DNA of 12,463 nt from NCBI GenBank assembly GCA_017528675.1, contig JAFXOO010000146.1, positions 1 through 12,463 on the forward strand. Reading direction: 5' to 3'. Below the pieces are notes generated by a model. That model saw nothing but the letters and a program-made list of their open reading frames with translations. It was not told the origin of the DNA and did no database searches. Every line of letters begins with the position of its first letter. Within the stretch, counting starts at the first letter, position 1. Shown one piece after another: positions 6,061-12,463 of this stretch. Source of the DNA: Oscillospiraceae bacterium. Its GTDB lineage: Bacteria > Bacillota > Clostridia > Oscillospirales > Ruminococcaceae. Position numbers and translations under genes: made by a program.

Positions 6061-6951
6061 ATGCTGGATTTCAGAATTGCAACCTTCTTACAGCTATGTG
6101 AGACCAGGAGCTACACCAAAACAGCCAAACTGCTTGACATCACCCAACCGTCTGTCACACAGCACATCAAGTATCTCCAGAAGAAGTACAACTGTAAACT
6201 GTTTACCTACGAAGGAAAAACACTCCACCTGACCCCGGAGGGGGAATACTTCCGCCGGCAGGCCGAAACCATGACCAAAATGAGCGCTAAGGTGATCGCA
6301 GACCTACAGCGTATCAGCGAACAGCTTACAGAGCTGCGCTTCGGCTTTCCAAGAGAATTCGGTGAAAGGACGGCTGCCGGAATCGTGACCAATCTGATGG
6401 CAGATCAGAATCTCCACATTCTGCTTGAAACAGGCAGCACAGAGGAGCTGCTCCGGAAGCTCGAAAACGGGCAGCTTGATGCTGTCCTGTGCGATAAATA
6501 CTGCGCATTGCCCCAGCTTGCCAGCGTACCGGCGGTCAAAGTCCGGTTCGGGTGCTATGCAGCGACGGAGTATGCAGCGACTGCGCCGAGCTTCCGGCGG
6601 ATTCTTGCAAGAACACTCCTGTTGCAGGAGGACGGCGCAGGCGACCGTGCCGTGCTCAGCCATCTGCTACAGAAAAAAGGCATGAGCTTCAGTGATTTTG
6701 AGACTGTGACATGCAGCAATTCCACCGCAGTTCTGCAAAAGATGGCTGCATCAGACCTTGGCATCCTGTTCGGCTATGCACCTGCCATGGAGCAGGAGGG
6801 GCTTGCTGCCATCAGCTTTGCAGATATGACCGAGGACAGACCGCTGCTGTTCCAGTACCGGAAGGATGGCATTGAAACAGAGGATTGCCGCCGGTTTTTC
6901 GAGGCGTTCCGCACTGCCTGGACAGAACGGTTCGCCGGTTCACCCGTTTAA
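6061..6951 (+). CDS. LysR-type transcriptional regulator
   Basis: A 296-residue DNA-binding protein. The start is ATG 6061, with AAAGGAGG (6046-6053) seven bases upstream. Residues 1-60 are the winged helix-turn-helix of the LysR family: FLQLCETRSYTKTAKLLDIT, then QPSVTQHIKYLQKKYNCKLF, then a wing with LTPEGEYF. A linker helix lies at about 62-90. The rest (about 91-290) is a periplasmic-binding-like effector domain with weaker family resemblance, including LLETGSTEELLRKLENGQLD and DLGILFGYAP. The length is usual for the family. It is divergent from asnB with a shared intergenic region holding palindromes, so control of asnB and of itself is the simplest inference. The effector is not evident from the sequence. 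A nested hairpin follows the stop. Confidence 0.93.
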   Translation: MLDFRIATFLQLCETRSYTKTAKLLDITQPSVTQHIKYLQKKYNCKLFTYEGKTLHLTPEGEYFRRQAETMTKMSAKVIADLQRISEQLTELRFGFPREFGERTAAGIVTNLMADQNLHILLETGSTEELLRKLENGQLDAVLCDKYCALPQLASVPAVKVRFGCYAATEYAATAPSFRRILARTLLLQEDGAGDRAVLSHLLQKKGMSFSDFETVTCSNSTAVLQKMAASDLGILFGYAPAMEQEGLAAISFADMTEDRPLLFQYRKDGIETEDCRRFFEAFRTAWTERFAGSPV

Positions 6952-6956
6952 TGCAC

Positions 6957-6997
6957 TGATTGCCGGGAACTGCACAGGCTGTGCAAAGCGGCAATCA
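6957..6997 (+). terminator. Nested hairpin after the LysR-type gene
   Basis: TGATTGCCG (6957-6965) pairs with CGGCAATCA (6989-6997), and an inner TGCACA-ggc-TGTGCA (6971-6985) sits inside it. It begins six bases after the stop codon. No T tract follows, so termination is uncertain. Confidence 0.4.
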
Positions 6998-7018
6998 CCA
7001 GATCAATCGTAACTATGG

Positions 7019-7042
7019 GGACTGGGTGTATTCACCCAGTCC
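7019..7042 (+). promoter_or_regulatory. Perfect hairpin in the leader of the GldG-like lipoprotein gene
   Basis: GGACTGGGTG (7019-7028), loop TATT, CACCCAGTCC (7033-7042): ten perfect pairs ending 23 bases before the ATG at 7066. There is no T tract. It could attenuate readthrough from the LysR gene, stabilise a message end, or mark a processing site. I see no convincing promoter between 6952 and 7065. Confidence 0.4.
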
Positions 7043-7065
7043 TGTGTCTGTGTGAGGTAAGGACT

Positions 7066-7962
7066 ATGAAAAGAACAATACTCCCGCTGCTGCTCTGTGC
7101 CGCTATGCTGACCGGATGCAGCGGCACAACCACAAGTCAGGCAGAGCTTCCGTCGCTTGACAGCATGATCGGAGAAGAACCAACCCAGGCCGTGCCCTCT
7201 TTTACAGGGCAGATCTATTACGCCACTGACCATGGTACGCCGGATCCTGCGCTGATGAAGCGCTGGCAGGCGGATCTTGAGGCAAAGGGACATACCTGGC
7301 AGGCAGATGTGCTCGCCGACGTCCCGGCTGCAACGGATACAGTGCTGGTGCTCAATGCTCCTGCGGAGGATATTACACAGCAGGATGTCGATGCACTCGA
7401 TGCATTGTTTGAGGCGGGCGGTCATATGCTGCTGGTCATGCCCGCCAATGAAGCACCGGTACGGTACAAGTTCCTCGAACGTGTGCTTGAAACCTACTGT
7501 ATTCAGATGGACTATGATCTGGTAACGGACAGTGCGGAGGGACATTCCGTTGCGGATTCCGGTGCCATACTAATGAACATGATCGGCACACCGGAGGGCA
7601 TGCCGCTCTCTGCCCAGGCAGCCGCACCGCCGCTGCTGATGGACGATGTGCGCAGCTTCTCCTTCTTTGTCAGCGACAACTACGGCAGTATCCACATGGA
7701 TGCAATGCTGGAGACATATGACACGGCAGTCGGAACGCCCTGCGGCGGAACCGAAGAAGATCCCGAAACCTTTGAGAACAAAACGCTGATGACGATGGTC
7801 TATGCCTACGATGATCTTCGGCAGAACGCCTCGGTCGTGGCTGTGGGCAGCGGGGATTTCCTCCTGGATGCCGGCTACGATGAAGCGCTCTCCGCCAAGC
7901 CGAGAGACTGGGTGACTGCCTCCATCACCTGGATGATCTGGCTCAATAACCGTTCAGGCTGA
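7066..7962 (+). CDS. GldG-like (ABC-type transport auxiliary) lipoprotein
   Basis: A 298-residue lipoprotein. ATG 7066 is chosen because it opens a lipoprotein signal (MKRTILPLLLCAAMLTGC, lipobox LTGC, lipidated C18) and GAGG lies at 7054-7057; an in-frame ATG at 7015 is inside the upstream hairpin region and would add an unlikely N-terminus. A low-complexity tether (about 19-45) follows. The body matches the pattern of the GldG/auxiliary gliding-type ABC component domain: DTVLVLNAPAEDITQQDVDA near 91-110, then the FEAGGHMLLVMP segment (115-126), then FLERVLETYCI. Near the C-terminus come VVAVGSGDF (257-265) and a hydrophobic WMIWL segment. In GldG such domains are usually membrane-anchored and encoded beside a GldF/GldA-type transporter; none is present here. 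Function is unknown; it probably sits on the outer face of the membrane. It is convergent with the dockerin gene. Confidence 0.65.
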   Translation: MKRTILPLLLCAAMLTGCSGTTTSQAELPSLDSMIGEEPTQAVPSFTGQIYYATDHGTPDPALMKRWQADLEAKGHTWQADVLADVPAATDTVLVLNAPAEDITQQDVDALDALFEAGGHMLLVMPANEAPVRYKFLERVLETYCIQMDYDLVTDSAEGHSVADSGAILMNMIGTPEGMPLSAQAAAPPLLMDDVRSFSFFVSDNYGSIHMDAMLETYDTAVGTPCGGTEEDPETFENKTLMTMVYAYDDLRQNASVVAVGSGDFLLDAGYDEALSAKPRDWVTASITWMIWLNNRSG

Positions 7963-7992
7963 TACCCTGTAAAGCACCTTTGCAATACAACG

Positions 7993-8024
7993 CAGCGGCA
8001 CCCTCGTTTCCGGGGGTGCCGCTG
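7993..8024. terminator. Hairpin between the lipoprotein gene and the convergent dockerin gene
   Basis: CAGCGGCACCC (7993-8003) pairs perfectly with GGGTGCCGCTG (8014-8024) around a ten-base loop. Flanking ATACA and TGTAT can extend it. It lies 30 bases after the lipoprotein stop. No T tract is present on either side, so it may serve as a shared transcript end or protect 3' ends. Confidence 0.5.
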
Positions 8025-8047
8025 CTGTATGAAGAATTGTGGTAGGG

Positions 8048-8095
8048 ACTGTCAATGTGAATCGCTCGAAGCAATCTGCCAGTGGGGGCTCCCCC
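8048..8095 (-). repeat. Short intergenic repeat, copy 1
   Basis: Read on the minus strand it opens with a G-rich end (GGGGAGCCCCC) followed by ACTGGCAGA, then a small stem-loop ATTGCT-TCG-AGCGAT (six pairs with one G-T), and closes with TTGACAGT. Copy 2 at 8180-8249 has the same two ends but different stem arms. The G-T pair is only stable in the minus-strand RNA, which suggests it acts in the 3' region of the dockerin transcript, if it acts as RNA at all. It has no coding content. Confidence 0.5.
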
Positions 8096-8179
8096 GCCGC
8101 AGGAGCAGCTTTGCTGCGATGTCTTAGAATGTATAGCTTTGCGACCTTTGCGAAGCAATGGGAGCAAGCGGTATCCTGC

Positions 8180-8249
8180 ACTGTCAACGCATGTTCTGCG
8201 CCATCGCCCCGCACGAAACCTGGCATGCGTCTGCCAGCGGGGGCTCCCC
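8180..8249 (-). repeat. Short intergenic repeat, copy 2
   Basis: It shares with copy 1 a 20-base end (8230-8249 against 8075-8094, one mismatch) and the opposite end ACTGTCAA (plus strand 8180-8187, copy 1 at 8048-8055). Its stem arms are ACGCATG (8187-8193) and CATGCGT (8224-8230), unrelated to those of copy 1, with a longer interior. It ends two bases past the dockerin gene stop at 8252-8254. The sequence between the copies (8096-8179) holds a GCAGC-TTT-GCTGC hairpin and two TTTGCGA words, but no gene. Confidence 0.5.
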
Positions 8250-8251
8250 GC

Positions 8252-11200
8252 TTACCAGCGCTGGCCGGGGCCGCCGGAGGAGGATGCCTGACCGAGGGCA
8301 GAGCCGCCGGATGCGGTGCCGCCGACTGTCACGGACTTGTCACCTGCCTGGGCAAGGACTGCGGTGCCGCCGGAGATTGTGGCACCGGACTTGCCGGATG
8401 CCGTGCTGCCGGAGCGAATGCCGCCGCCGCTGCCGGATACGAAGCTGACAATTGCATTGCCATTGCTGTCAGTGAAGGTGTACTTCGTTGTCAGGTTGGT
8501 GTTGCCTGCGGTCATGGAAATGACGCTGCCGCCGTTCATGCTGATGGAATTACCGTTGTCGCCGCAGTCCATCGGCTCCTGGCCGTTGGCGCAGTAATAA
8601 CCGCCGTTCACGTTGATATTGCCGTTGGAATCGAAGCTGTCATGGTCGCCGTTCGCAGAATTGAGCACAACCAGACCGCCGTTGAGGTTCAACACGATAT
8701 TCGAGGAAGTCGTGGTGCTGCCCTGTCCCCAGCCGGAGCCGGGGCCGCCGGGATTCATCGAGCCGGAACCGTCTGCGCCGCCGCCTGCATTATAGCCGTC
8801 GTCGGTGGAGATCACATACACGGTGCCGCTGTTCTGGTTGATGGCCGGAGCCTCTACGCCCTCATAGCACTTGGAAATGTAAATCTGCACATCGTCGAAG
8901 GTGTTTGCTGCGGTCTTGCCGATGGCAACGGACTTATCCGAATGGATGCCGTCATCCGCAGAAGCAAGCGTGAACACGCCGCCGTTGACTGCCATATCAC
9001 CGGCACAGTGGATGCTGTCGTCAGAGGAATCCACCTTGATGGTGCCGCCGTTGAACGTGATCGTGCCGGCGCTCTGGTAGGTGGTGCCGGATGCGTCATA
9101 CAGGCCGACTGCCTTGATGCCCTTTGCCGAAATATCGGTCTTGTTGGCATTGCCGTCCATGCCCATGCCGCCGCCCCAGCCGCCTGTGGAGCCTGTGGAA
9201 CCGGATGCGGTATAGCCGCTGCCCTGGTAAGTGTAGATATCCAGCGTACCGCCGTTCATGGTGAAATCCTGCTCGGCCTGGATGCCGTCTGCATAGGACT
9301 TCACAGTCAGGGTGCCGCCGCTCATGAGGACAAAGCCCTTGCCGGTTTCGGTGGAGGATGCCTTTACGCCGTCGCCTGCCTTGGAGGTCACAGTGACGTT
9401 CAGTGTCTCATAATTCGTGGCATCGGTCGTGTCACCGATCTTCACGGAATCTGCACGGATGCCGTCATCGGCTGCGGTTACCTGTACAGTACCGTTCCAG
9501 AGCTTGATATCATTCGTGGAAACAATGCCGTCCTCGGTGTTGCCCTCGACAATGAGGGTTCCCTTGCCCTTGAGTTTCAGGTCATCTCTGGCATAGATCG
9601 CAGCAGCGCAGGTCTTGGTCTCGCCGTCGCTGTTGGTGTAGGTGTCGGTGTGGGAGGTGCCGTCAGAGATCTTGTTGGTAGTGCCGTTCTTGGCAGAGAT
9701 GGAGACTTCATCCCCGACATTCTCCACATAGACCGGTGCCACACTGCTGTTGGACAGCTCCAGCCCCTCGAAGCTCAGCTCCACGAGCGCAGCGGGCTCT
9801 GTGGTGTCATCGGTCGAAACCTTGAGCTGGCCGGCAGTGCTCTTTCCGCTGACGGTATAAGCACCGGATCTGGTGATGGTCACATAGGTGTTGTTGCTGA
9901 CCTTGACATTGGAAGCAGCAGAAGCGTCCACCGGTGCGCCGGATGCATCATACAGCGCAACGCTGCTGGAATTGTAGACGATAGAGGACACCACATTGTC
10001 ACCACTTGCCACGGTTTCGCCGCCGGTGAGCAGCTCGACTGTCTTGTACTGGGTGGCAGTGCCGGTATTCTTGAAGGAGCCGTTTGCATCGCCTGCATGC
10101 TTCGCCTGCTGACCGCCGATGTAGACCTTGTAGGTCTGGGATGCGGACAGGGACGGATCGGAAACGAGCACATAGTCATACTTCTTGTTGGACGCAAACT
10201 CCTTGGTGCCGATGGTGATCGTGCTTGCCTTCTTCCACTCGGCAGCCATGTCAAAGAGCATGATCGTCTGGGTGGAACCGGAAAGATCCACTGTCTCGTT
10301 GCCGTTCACCTGGTAATCGGTCGCCGTTGCCATCACGGTACCGCCGGTGATATTGAGCTTACCGGCAGTGCCGGCTGCGGTATCGCCGGTCAGACGGAAG
10401 CCTCTGTCGCCGGATGCCACCACATTGCCGCCGGAAATGTCGATATTTGTGGCGGCCTGCATGGCATCGTTGCCTGCCTTGATCTGGATATCGCCGTCAA
10501 GGACTGTGACGCCTGCATCGGACTTGATGCCGTCGCCGGAAGTGTCAATATTGAGGACAGCACCCTCGATCTCGATGTTCTTGTCGGACTTGATGCCGTC
10601 TGCATCGGGCACGATTGTGGAGCCCTCAGGTGCAGTATCGGTGTCGATGTTGATGGTGCCGCCGTTGAGGTTGATCTTCTTCTCGCCGTTGATGGCAGCA
10701 TTCATGTAGCTGCTGATGGTGAGCGAGCCGGTGCTGTTCCTGGTGAAGCTCAGCTTGCTGTTCGAGAAGATGACGCCCGCCTCGGTATAGGCTGTCTGGG
10801 ACGTATCGGTCATGGTGTTCTCGCCCTCAAGGGTGATCTTGGTCTTGTCATTGCCGGTACCGGCAGCGGTGTAGATGGCGGACTTGGTGGAATTGGTGAA
10901 GCTTGCGCCTTGCAGTACAATCTCCACATCCGCTGTATCCTCGGCAGCCGTCTCTACATAGATCTGGCCGTCGGTCACGGAGCCGTCCACATAATAGATG
11001 CCGGATGCGGTGATTTTGGCAGTGGTGCCGGAGATCTGCACGACCTTGTTGGAGTCGCCCTCCACGGTGATGGAATTGCCCTTGAGATGGATGTACACCG
11101 TATTGGCAACCGGATTCTCCGCCAGGAGCATCTTCTTCAGGATTGCCAGGTCAAAAACATCTACGGCGCTGTCAGCATAGACATCGGCATTGTCGAAGGC

Positions 11201-11398
11201 AGTTGCATCGAGCTTTGCCGTGCCAAGCACATACTTCTGGAGCAGAACGAGGTCGGTCACGCCCACCTTGCCGTCCTTGTCCACGTCACCGGCGAGTGTC
11301 TGTGCGGCGAAGCCGTCCACTGCCGGGAGCGCAGCGCACATGGTTGCTGCGGCTGCGGCTGCGGCGATACTGCGGCTGAAACGATTACGCTTTCTCAT
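8252..11398 (-). CDS. Secreted dockerin protein with duplicated Cthe_2159-like carbohydrate-binding beta-helix
   Basis: A 1048-residue secreted protein. ATG 11398 has AAAAGGGG eight bases upstream and opens a signal peptide (basic MRKRNR, alanine-rich core, likely cleavage near residue 32). Residues 37-93 are a type I dockerin. Loop 1 (GDVDKDGKVGVTD) is canonical, with D38, D40, D42 and D49; loop 2 (ADVYADSAVDVFD) has tyrosine and serine at two calcium-loop positions. Residues about 98-450 and 470-980 are two related right-handed beta-helix regions resembling the Cthe_2159 (DUF4353) family. They carry repeated D-G-I-x-x-D turns (DGIKSD twice, DGIRAD, DGIQAE, DGIHSD) and many NGG or SGG turns. 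Glycine-rich loops occur near 735-745 and 880-890. Cthe_2159 is known to bind cellulose and polygalacturonic acid; no catalytic residues are apparent here. It likely attaches to a cohesin scaffold and binds plant polysaccharide. Repeats make the antisense strand unusually open. Confidence 0.88.
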   Translation of the reverse strand: MRKRNRFSRSIAAAAAAATMCAALPAVDGFAAQTLAGDVDKDGKVGVTDLVLLQKYVLGTAKLDATAFDNADVYADSAVDVFDLAILKKMLLAENPVANTVYIHLKGNSITVEGDSNKVVQISGTTAKITASGIYYVDGSVTDGQIYVETAAEDTADVEIVLQGASFTNSTKSAIYTAAGTGNDKTKITLEGENTMTDTSQTAYTEAGVIFSNSKLSFTRNSTGSLTISSYMNAAINGEKKINLNGGTINIDTDTAPEGSTIVPDADGIKSDKNIEIEGAVLNIDTSGDGIKSDAGVTVLDGDIQIKAGNDAMQAATNIDISGGNVVASGDRGFRLTGDTAAGTAGKLNITGGTVMATATDYQVNGNETVDLSGSTQTIMLFDMAAEWKKASTITIGTKEFASNKKYDYVLVSDPSLSASQTYKVYIGGQQAKHAGDANGSFKNTGTATQYKTVELLTGGETVASGDNVVSSIVYNSSSVALYDASGAPVDASAASNVKVSNNTYVTITRSGAYTVSGKSTAGQLKVSTDDTTEPAALVELSFEGLELSNSSVAPVYVENVGDEVSISAKNGTTNKISDGTSHTDTYTNSDGETKTCAAAIYARDDLKLKGKGTLIVEGNTEDGIVSTNDIKLWNGTVQVTAADDGIRADSVKIGDTTDATNYETLNVTVTSKAGDGVKASSTETGKGFVLMSGGTLTVKSYADGIQAEQDFTMNGGTLDIYTYQGSGYTASGSTGSTGGWGGGMGMDGNANKTDISAKGIKAVGLYDASGTTYQSAGTITFNGGTIKVDSSDDSIHCAGDMAVNGGVFTLASADDGIHSDKSVAIGKTAANTFDDVQIYISKCYEGVEAPAINQNSGTVYVISTDDGYNAGGGADGSGSMNPGGPGSGWGQGSTTTSSNIVLNLNGGLVVLNSANGDHDSFDSNGNINVNGGYYCANGQEPMDCGDNGNSISMNGGSVISMTAGNTNLTTKYTFTDSNGNAIVSFVSGSGGGIRSGSTASGKSGATISGGTAVLAQAGDKSVTVGGTASGGSALGQASSSGGPGQRW

Positions 11399-11584
11399 AA
11401 TGATTACCCCTTTTCTTTCATAGCATGATCTTCTGTTCTTCCCTCTGTCAGACCGTGACGGCTGTTGCCGGACGGCATCGGAATGTGATTACCGTGTCGG
11501 AAACGGTCGGCCCTTCACTGTCACGATTCGTGCGGCGGATCGTGGCCGGGGTCTTCCCGTTTCGGTCTCATTTCGTTCCGGATT
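11399..11584 (-). promoter_or_regulatory. Long structured leader of the dockerin gene
   Basis: About 185 bases lie between the predicted start point and the ATG at 11398. In the transcript, GACCGT (plus 11508-11503) can pair either with the near ACGGT (11495-11491, seven-base loop) or with the distant ACGGTC (11456-11451). TGCC-GTCC-GGCA folds between them, and CACGAT/ATCGTG (plus 11522-11527 and 11539-11544) makes a separate stem. The alternative pairings look like a possible switch, but no known riboswitch class is recognised and there is no coding content. Confidence 0.35.
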
Positions 11585-11590
11585 ATCTGT

Positions 11591-11599
11591 ATTATAGCA
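11591..11599 (-). promoter_or_regulatory. Extended -10 promoter of the dockerin gene
   Basis: TGCTATAAT on the minus strand (11599-11591) is a perfect extended -10 element. The -35 at 17 bases is weak (AGATTT, 11619-11614), which the extended -10 can offset. Transcription would start near 11584. Confidence 0.55.
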
Positions 11600-11654
11600 A
11601 CCCTGGCTTAAAAAAATCTTAAAGCTTTCAAGAATTGGAAAAAAACACGGAGTA

Positions 11655-11683
11655 TTGACACAGCGCAGTGTTTGTTATATAAT
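11655..11683 (+). promoter_or_regulatory. Consensus sigma-A promoter of the serine acetyltransferase gene
   Basis: TTGACA (11655-11660), 17-base spacer, TATAAT (11678-11683). Transcription would start near 11690, leaving a leader of about 63 bases. It is divergent from the dockerin promoter about 55 bases away. Confidence 0.85.
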
Positions 11684-11694
11684 ATATAGTAGAT

Positions 11695-11753
11695 TGGTAG
11701 GCGGACGATCATCTGCCGTGCCGCCGTATTATAATTGTAAAGGAGAACTACCA
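11695..11753 (+). promoter_or_regulatory. Leader inverted repeat reaching the start codon of the serine acetyltransferase
   Basis: TGGTAG (11695-11700) is complementary to CTACCA (11748-11753), which ends with the A of the start codon. GGCGG and CCGCC in the leader could stack inside. Such a fold would enclose the ribosome binding site AAAGGAG (11739-11745). Six pairs over this distance are weak evidence. Confidence 0.2.
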
Positions 11754-12463
11754 TGGCACATAAACTCGAAACACGGATCACGCAGCTCGTTGAAGATTAC
11801 CTGATAGACTACAACGAGGGCAAGGACATCGACCATGTGGAGACATTCGACCATCCGGACAAGGAAGTGGTCATCAACCTGATCGAGAACCTGCGCAAGC
11901 TGATCTTTCCGGGCTATTTCCGCAACAAATCCTACCGGGTGTATACCGTCCGCAACAACACGACCATGCTGCTGGAGGATGTGATCTATCATCTGTTGAA
12001 GCAGATCTCAATTGTGCTGCGCTATGCCCCGGAATATGAGCAGGCCGATGAGGAGACGCTCGACAACAAGGCCGAGGAGATCACCTTTGCCTTCCTGGAA
12101 ACCCTCCCGAAAATCCGTGCCTATATCGAAACGGATGTGCAGGCATTCTATGACGGCGACCCTGCCGCCTACAACAAGGACGAGATCATCTATTCCTATC
12201 CGGGACTGTATGCGATTCTGGTCAACCGAATTGCGCACGAGCTCTTTCTGCTCGGCGTACCGCTCATCCCCCGTATCATGACGGAACACGCCCACAGCCT
12301 GACCGGCATCGACATCCATCCGGGTGCGACCATCGGAGAATCGTTCTTCATCGACCACGGCACGGGTGTCGTCATCGGAGAGACGACGACGATCGGCCGG
12401 GAAGTGAAGCTCTATCAGCATGTGACGCTCGGCGCAAAGAGCTTCGACGCCGCTCCGGACGGG
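11753..12463 (+). CDS. cysE: Serine O-acetyltransferase, EpsC/CysE type (3' end missing)
   Basis: The first 237 codons, open to the window end. ATG 11753 has AAAGGAG (11739-11745) seven bases upstream. The enzyme makes O-acetylserine from serine and acetyl-CoA, the first step of cysteine synthesis. The helical N-terminal region (1 to about 150) is longer than in E. coli CysE, as in the EpsC branch (about 300 residues in all). The substrate-binding region has TDVQAFYDGDPAA with D128 and D136. The left-handed beta-helix starts with GIDIHPGATIG at 185-195, then FIDHGTGVVIGET at 199-211 with the catalytic pair D201 and H202, then the YQHVTLGAKSF segment. About 60-70 C-terminal residues should lie beyond the window, including the tail that in CysE proteins contacts the cysteine synthase. 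The next gene cannot be seen. It is divergent from the dockerin gene and has its own promoter. Confidence 0.93.
   Translation, partial: MAHKLETRITQLVEDYLIDYNEGKDIDHVETFDHPDKEVVINLIENLRKLIFPGYFRNKSYRVYTVRNNTTMLLEDVIYHLLKQISIVLRYAPEYEQADEETLDNKAEEITFAFLETLPKIRAYIETDVQAFYDGDPAAYNKDEIIYSYPGLYAILVNRIAHELFLLGVPLIPRIMTEHAHSLTGIDIHPGATIGESFFIDHGTGVVIGETTTIGREVKLYQHVTLGAKSFDAAPDG

Noticed and set aside
8075..8249. CRISPR array formed by the two similar 20-base segments
   Set aside because: Only two copies exist, the unit continues into a second conserved end and a hairpin, and there are no spacers of even length and no cas genes.
8039..11428. Open frame of 1129 codons on the plus strand opposite the dockerin gene
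   Set aside because: It mirrors the repeat-rich dockerin gene and is rich in G, A, V, C and H without domain pattern. The minus frame has a signal peptide, a dockerin, beta-helix repeats and a good ribosome binding site.

Overview
The window looks like chromosomal DNA of a Gram-positive, anaerobic gut or rumen Clostridia, most likely a cellulolytic Ruminococcus-type organism. The evidence is a secreted protein with a dockerin and a duplicated Cthe_2159-like beta-helix carbohydrate-binding region, strong sigma-A promoters (four with TTGACA, a 17-base spacer and TATAAT or TATACT), AGGAGG-type ribosome binding sites and a clostridial-type lipobox. The genus is inferred. No rRNA, tRNA, CRISPR array, transposase or phage gene was seen.

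Layout. 1-323 is the 3' end of an ABC-type solute-binding protein gene, followed by a terminator. 535-2154 encodes a short MutS-family ATPase without mismatch-recognition domains. A consensus promoter whose -35 overlaps its stop codon drives a tight three-gene operon (2214-3771): a MotA/TolQ/ExbB-like channel subunit, an ExbD/TolR-like protein with the membrane aspartate, and a second ExbD-like protein that lacks it. This small ion-driven motor in a cell with no outer membrane is the most interesting part of the window. A hairpin-rich stretch of about 200 bases follows.

3969-5807 (minus) is asnB, glutamine-hydrolysing asparagine synthetase. It is divergent from a LysR-type regulator (6061-6951), and the shared intergenic region has an 18-base palindrome, back-to-back -35 boxes and inverted repeats around the regulator's -10. 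This suggests the regulator controls both genes. 7066-7962 encodes a GldG-like lipoprotein. It converges on the large secreted dockerin protein (8252-11398, minus), and the gap between them holds two copies of a short repeat with conserved ends and different stem arms. The dockerin gene has a leader of about 185 bases with alternative base pairing. Divergent from it, 11753-12463 is the first 237 codons of an EpsC/CysE serine O-acetyltransferase, cut off by the window end.

How they work together: AsnB and the serine acetyltransferase are amino-acid biosynthesis genes. The dockerin protein belongs to plant polysaccharide binding at the cell surface or cellulosome. The three-gene motor and the lipoprotein are envelope functions of unknown purpose. 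Apart from the motor operon and the likely asnB/LysR pair, the genes look like separate transcription units.
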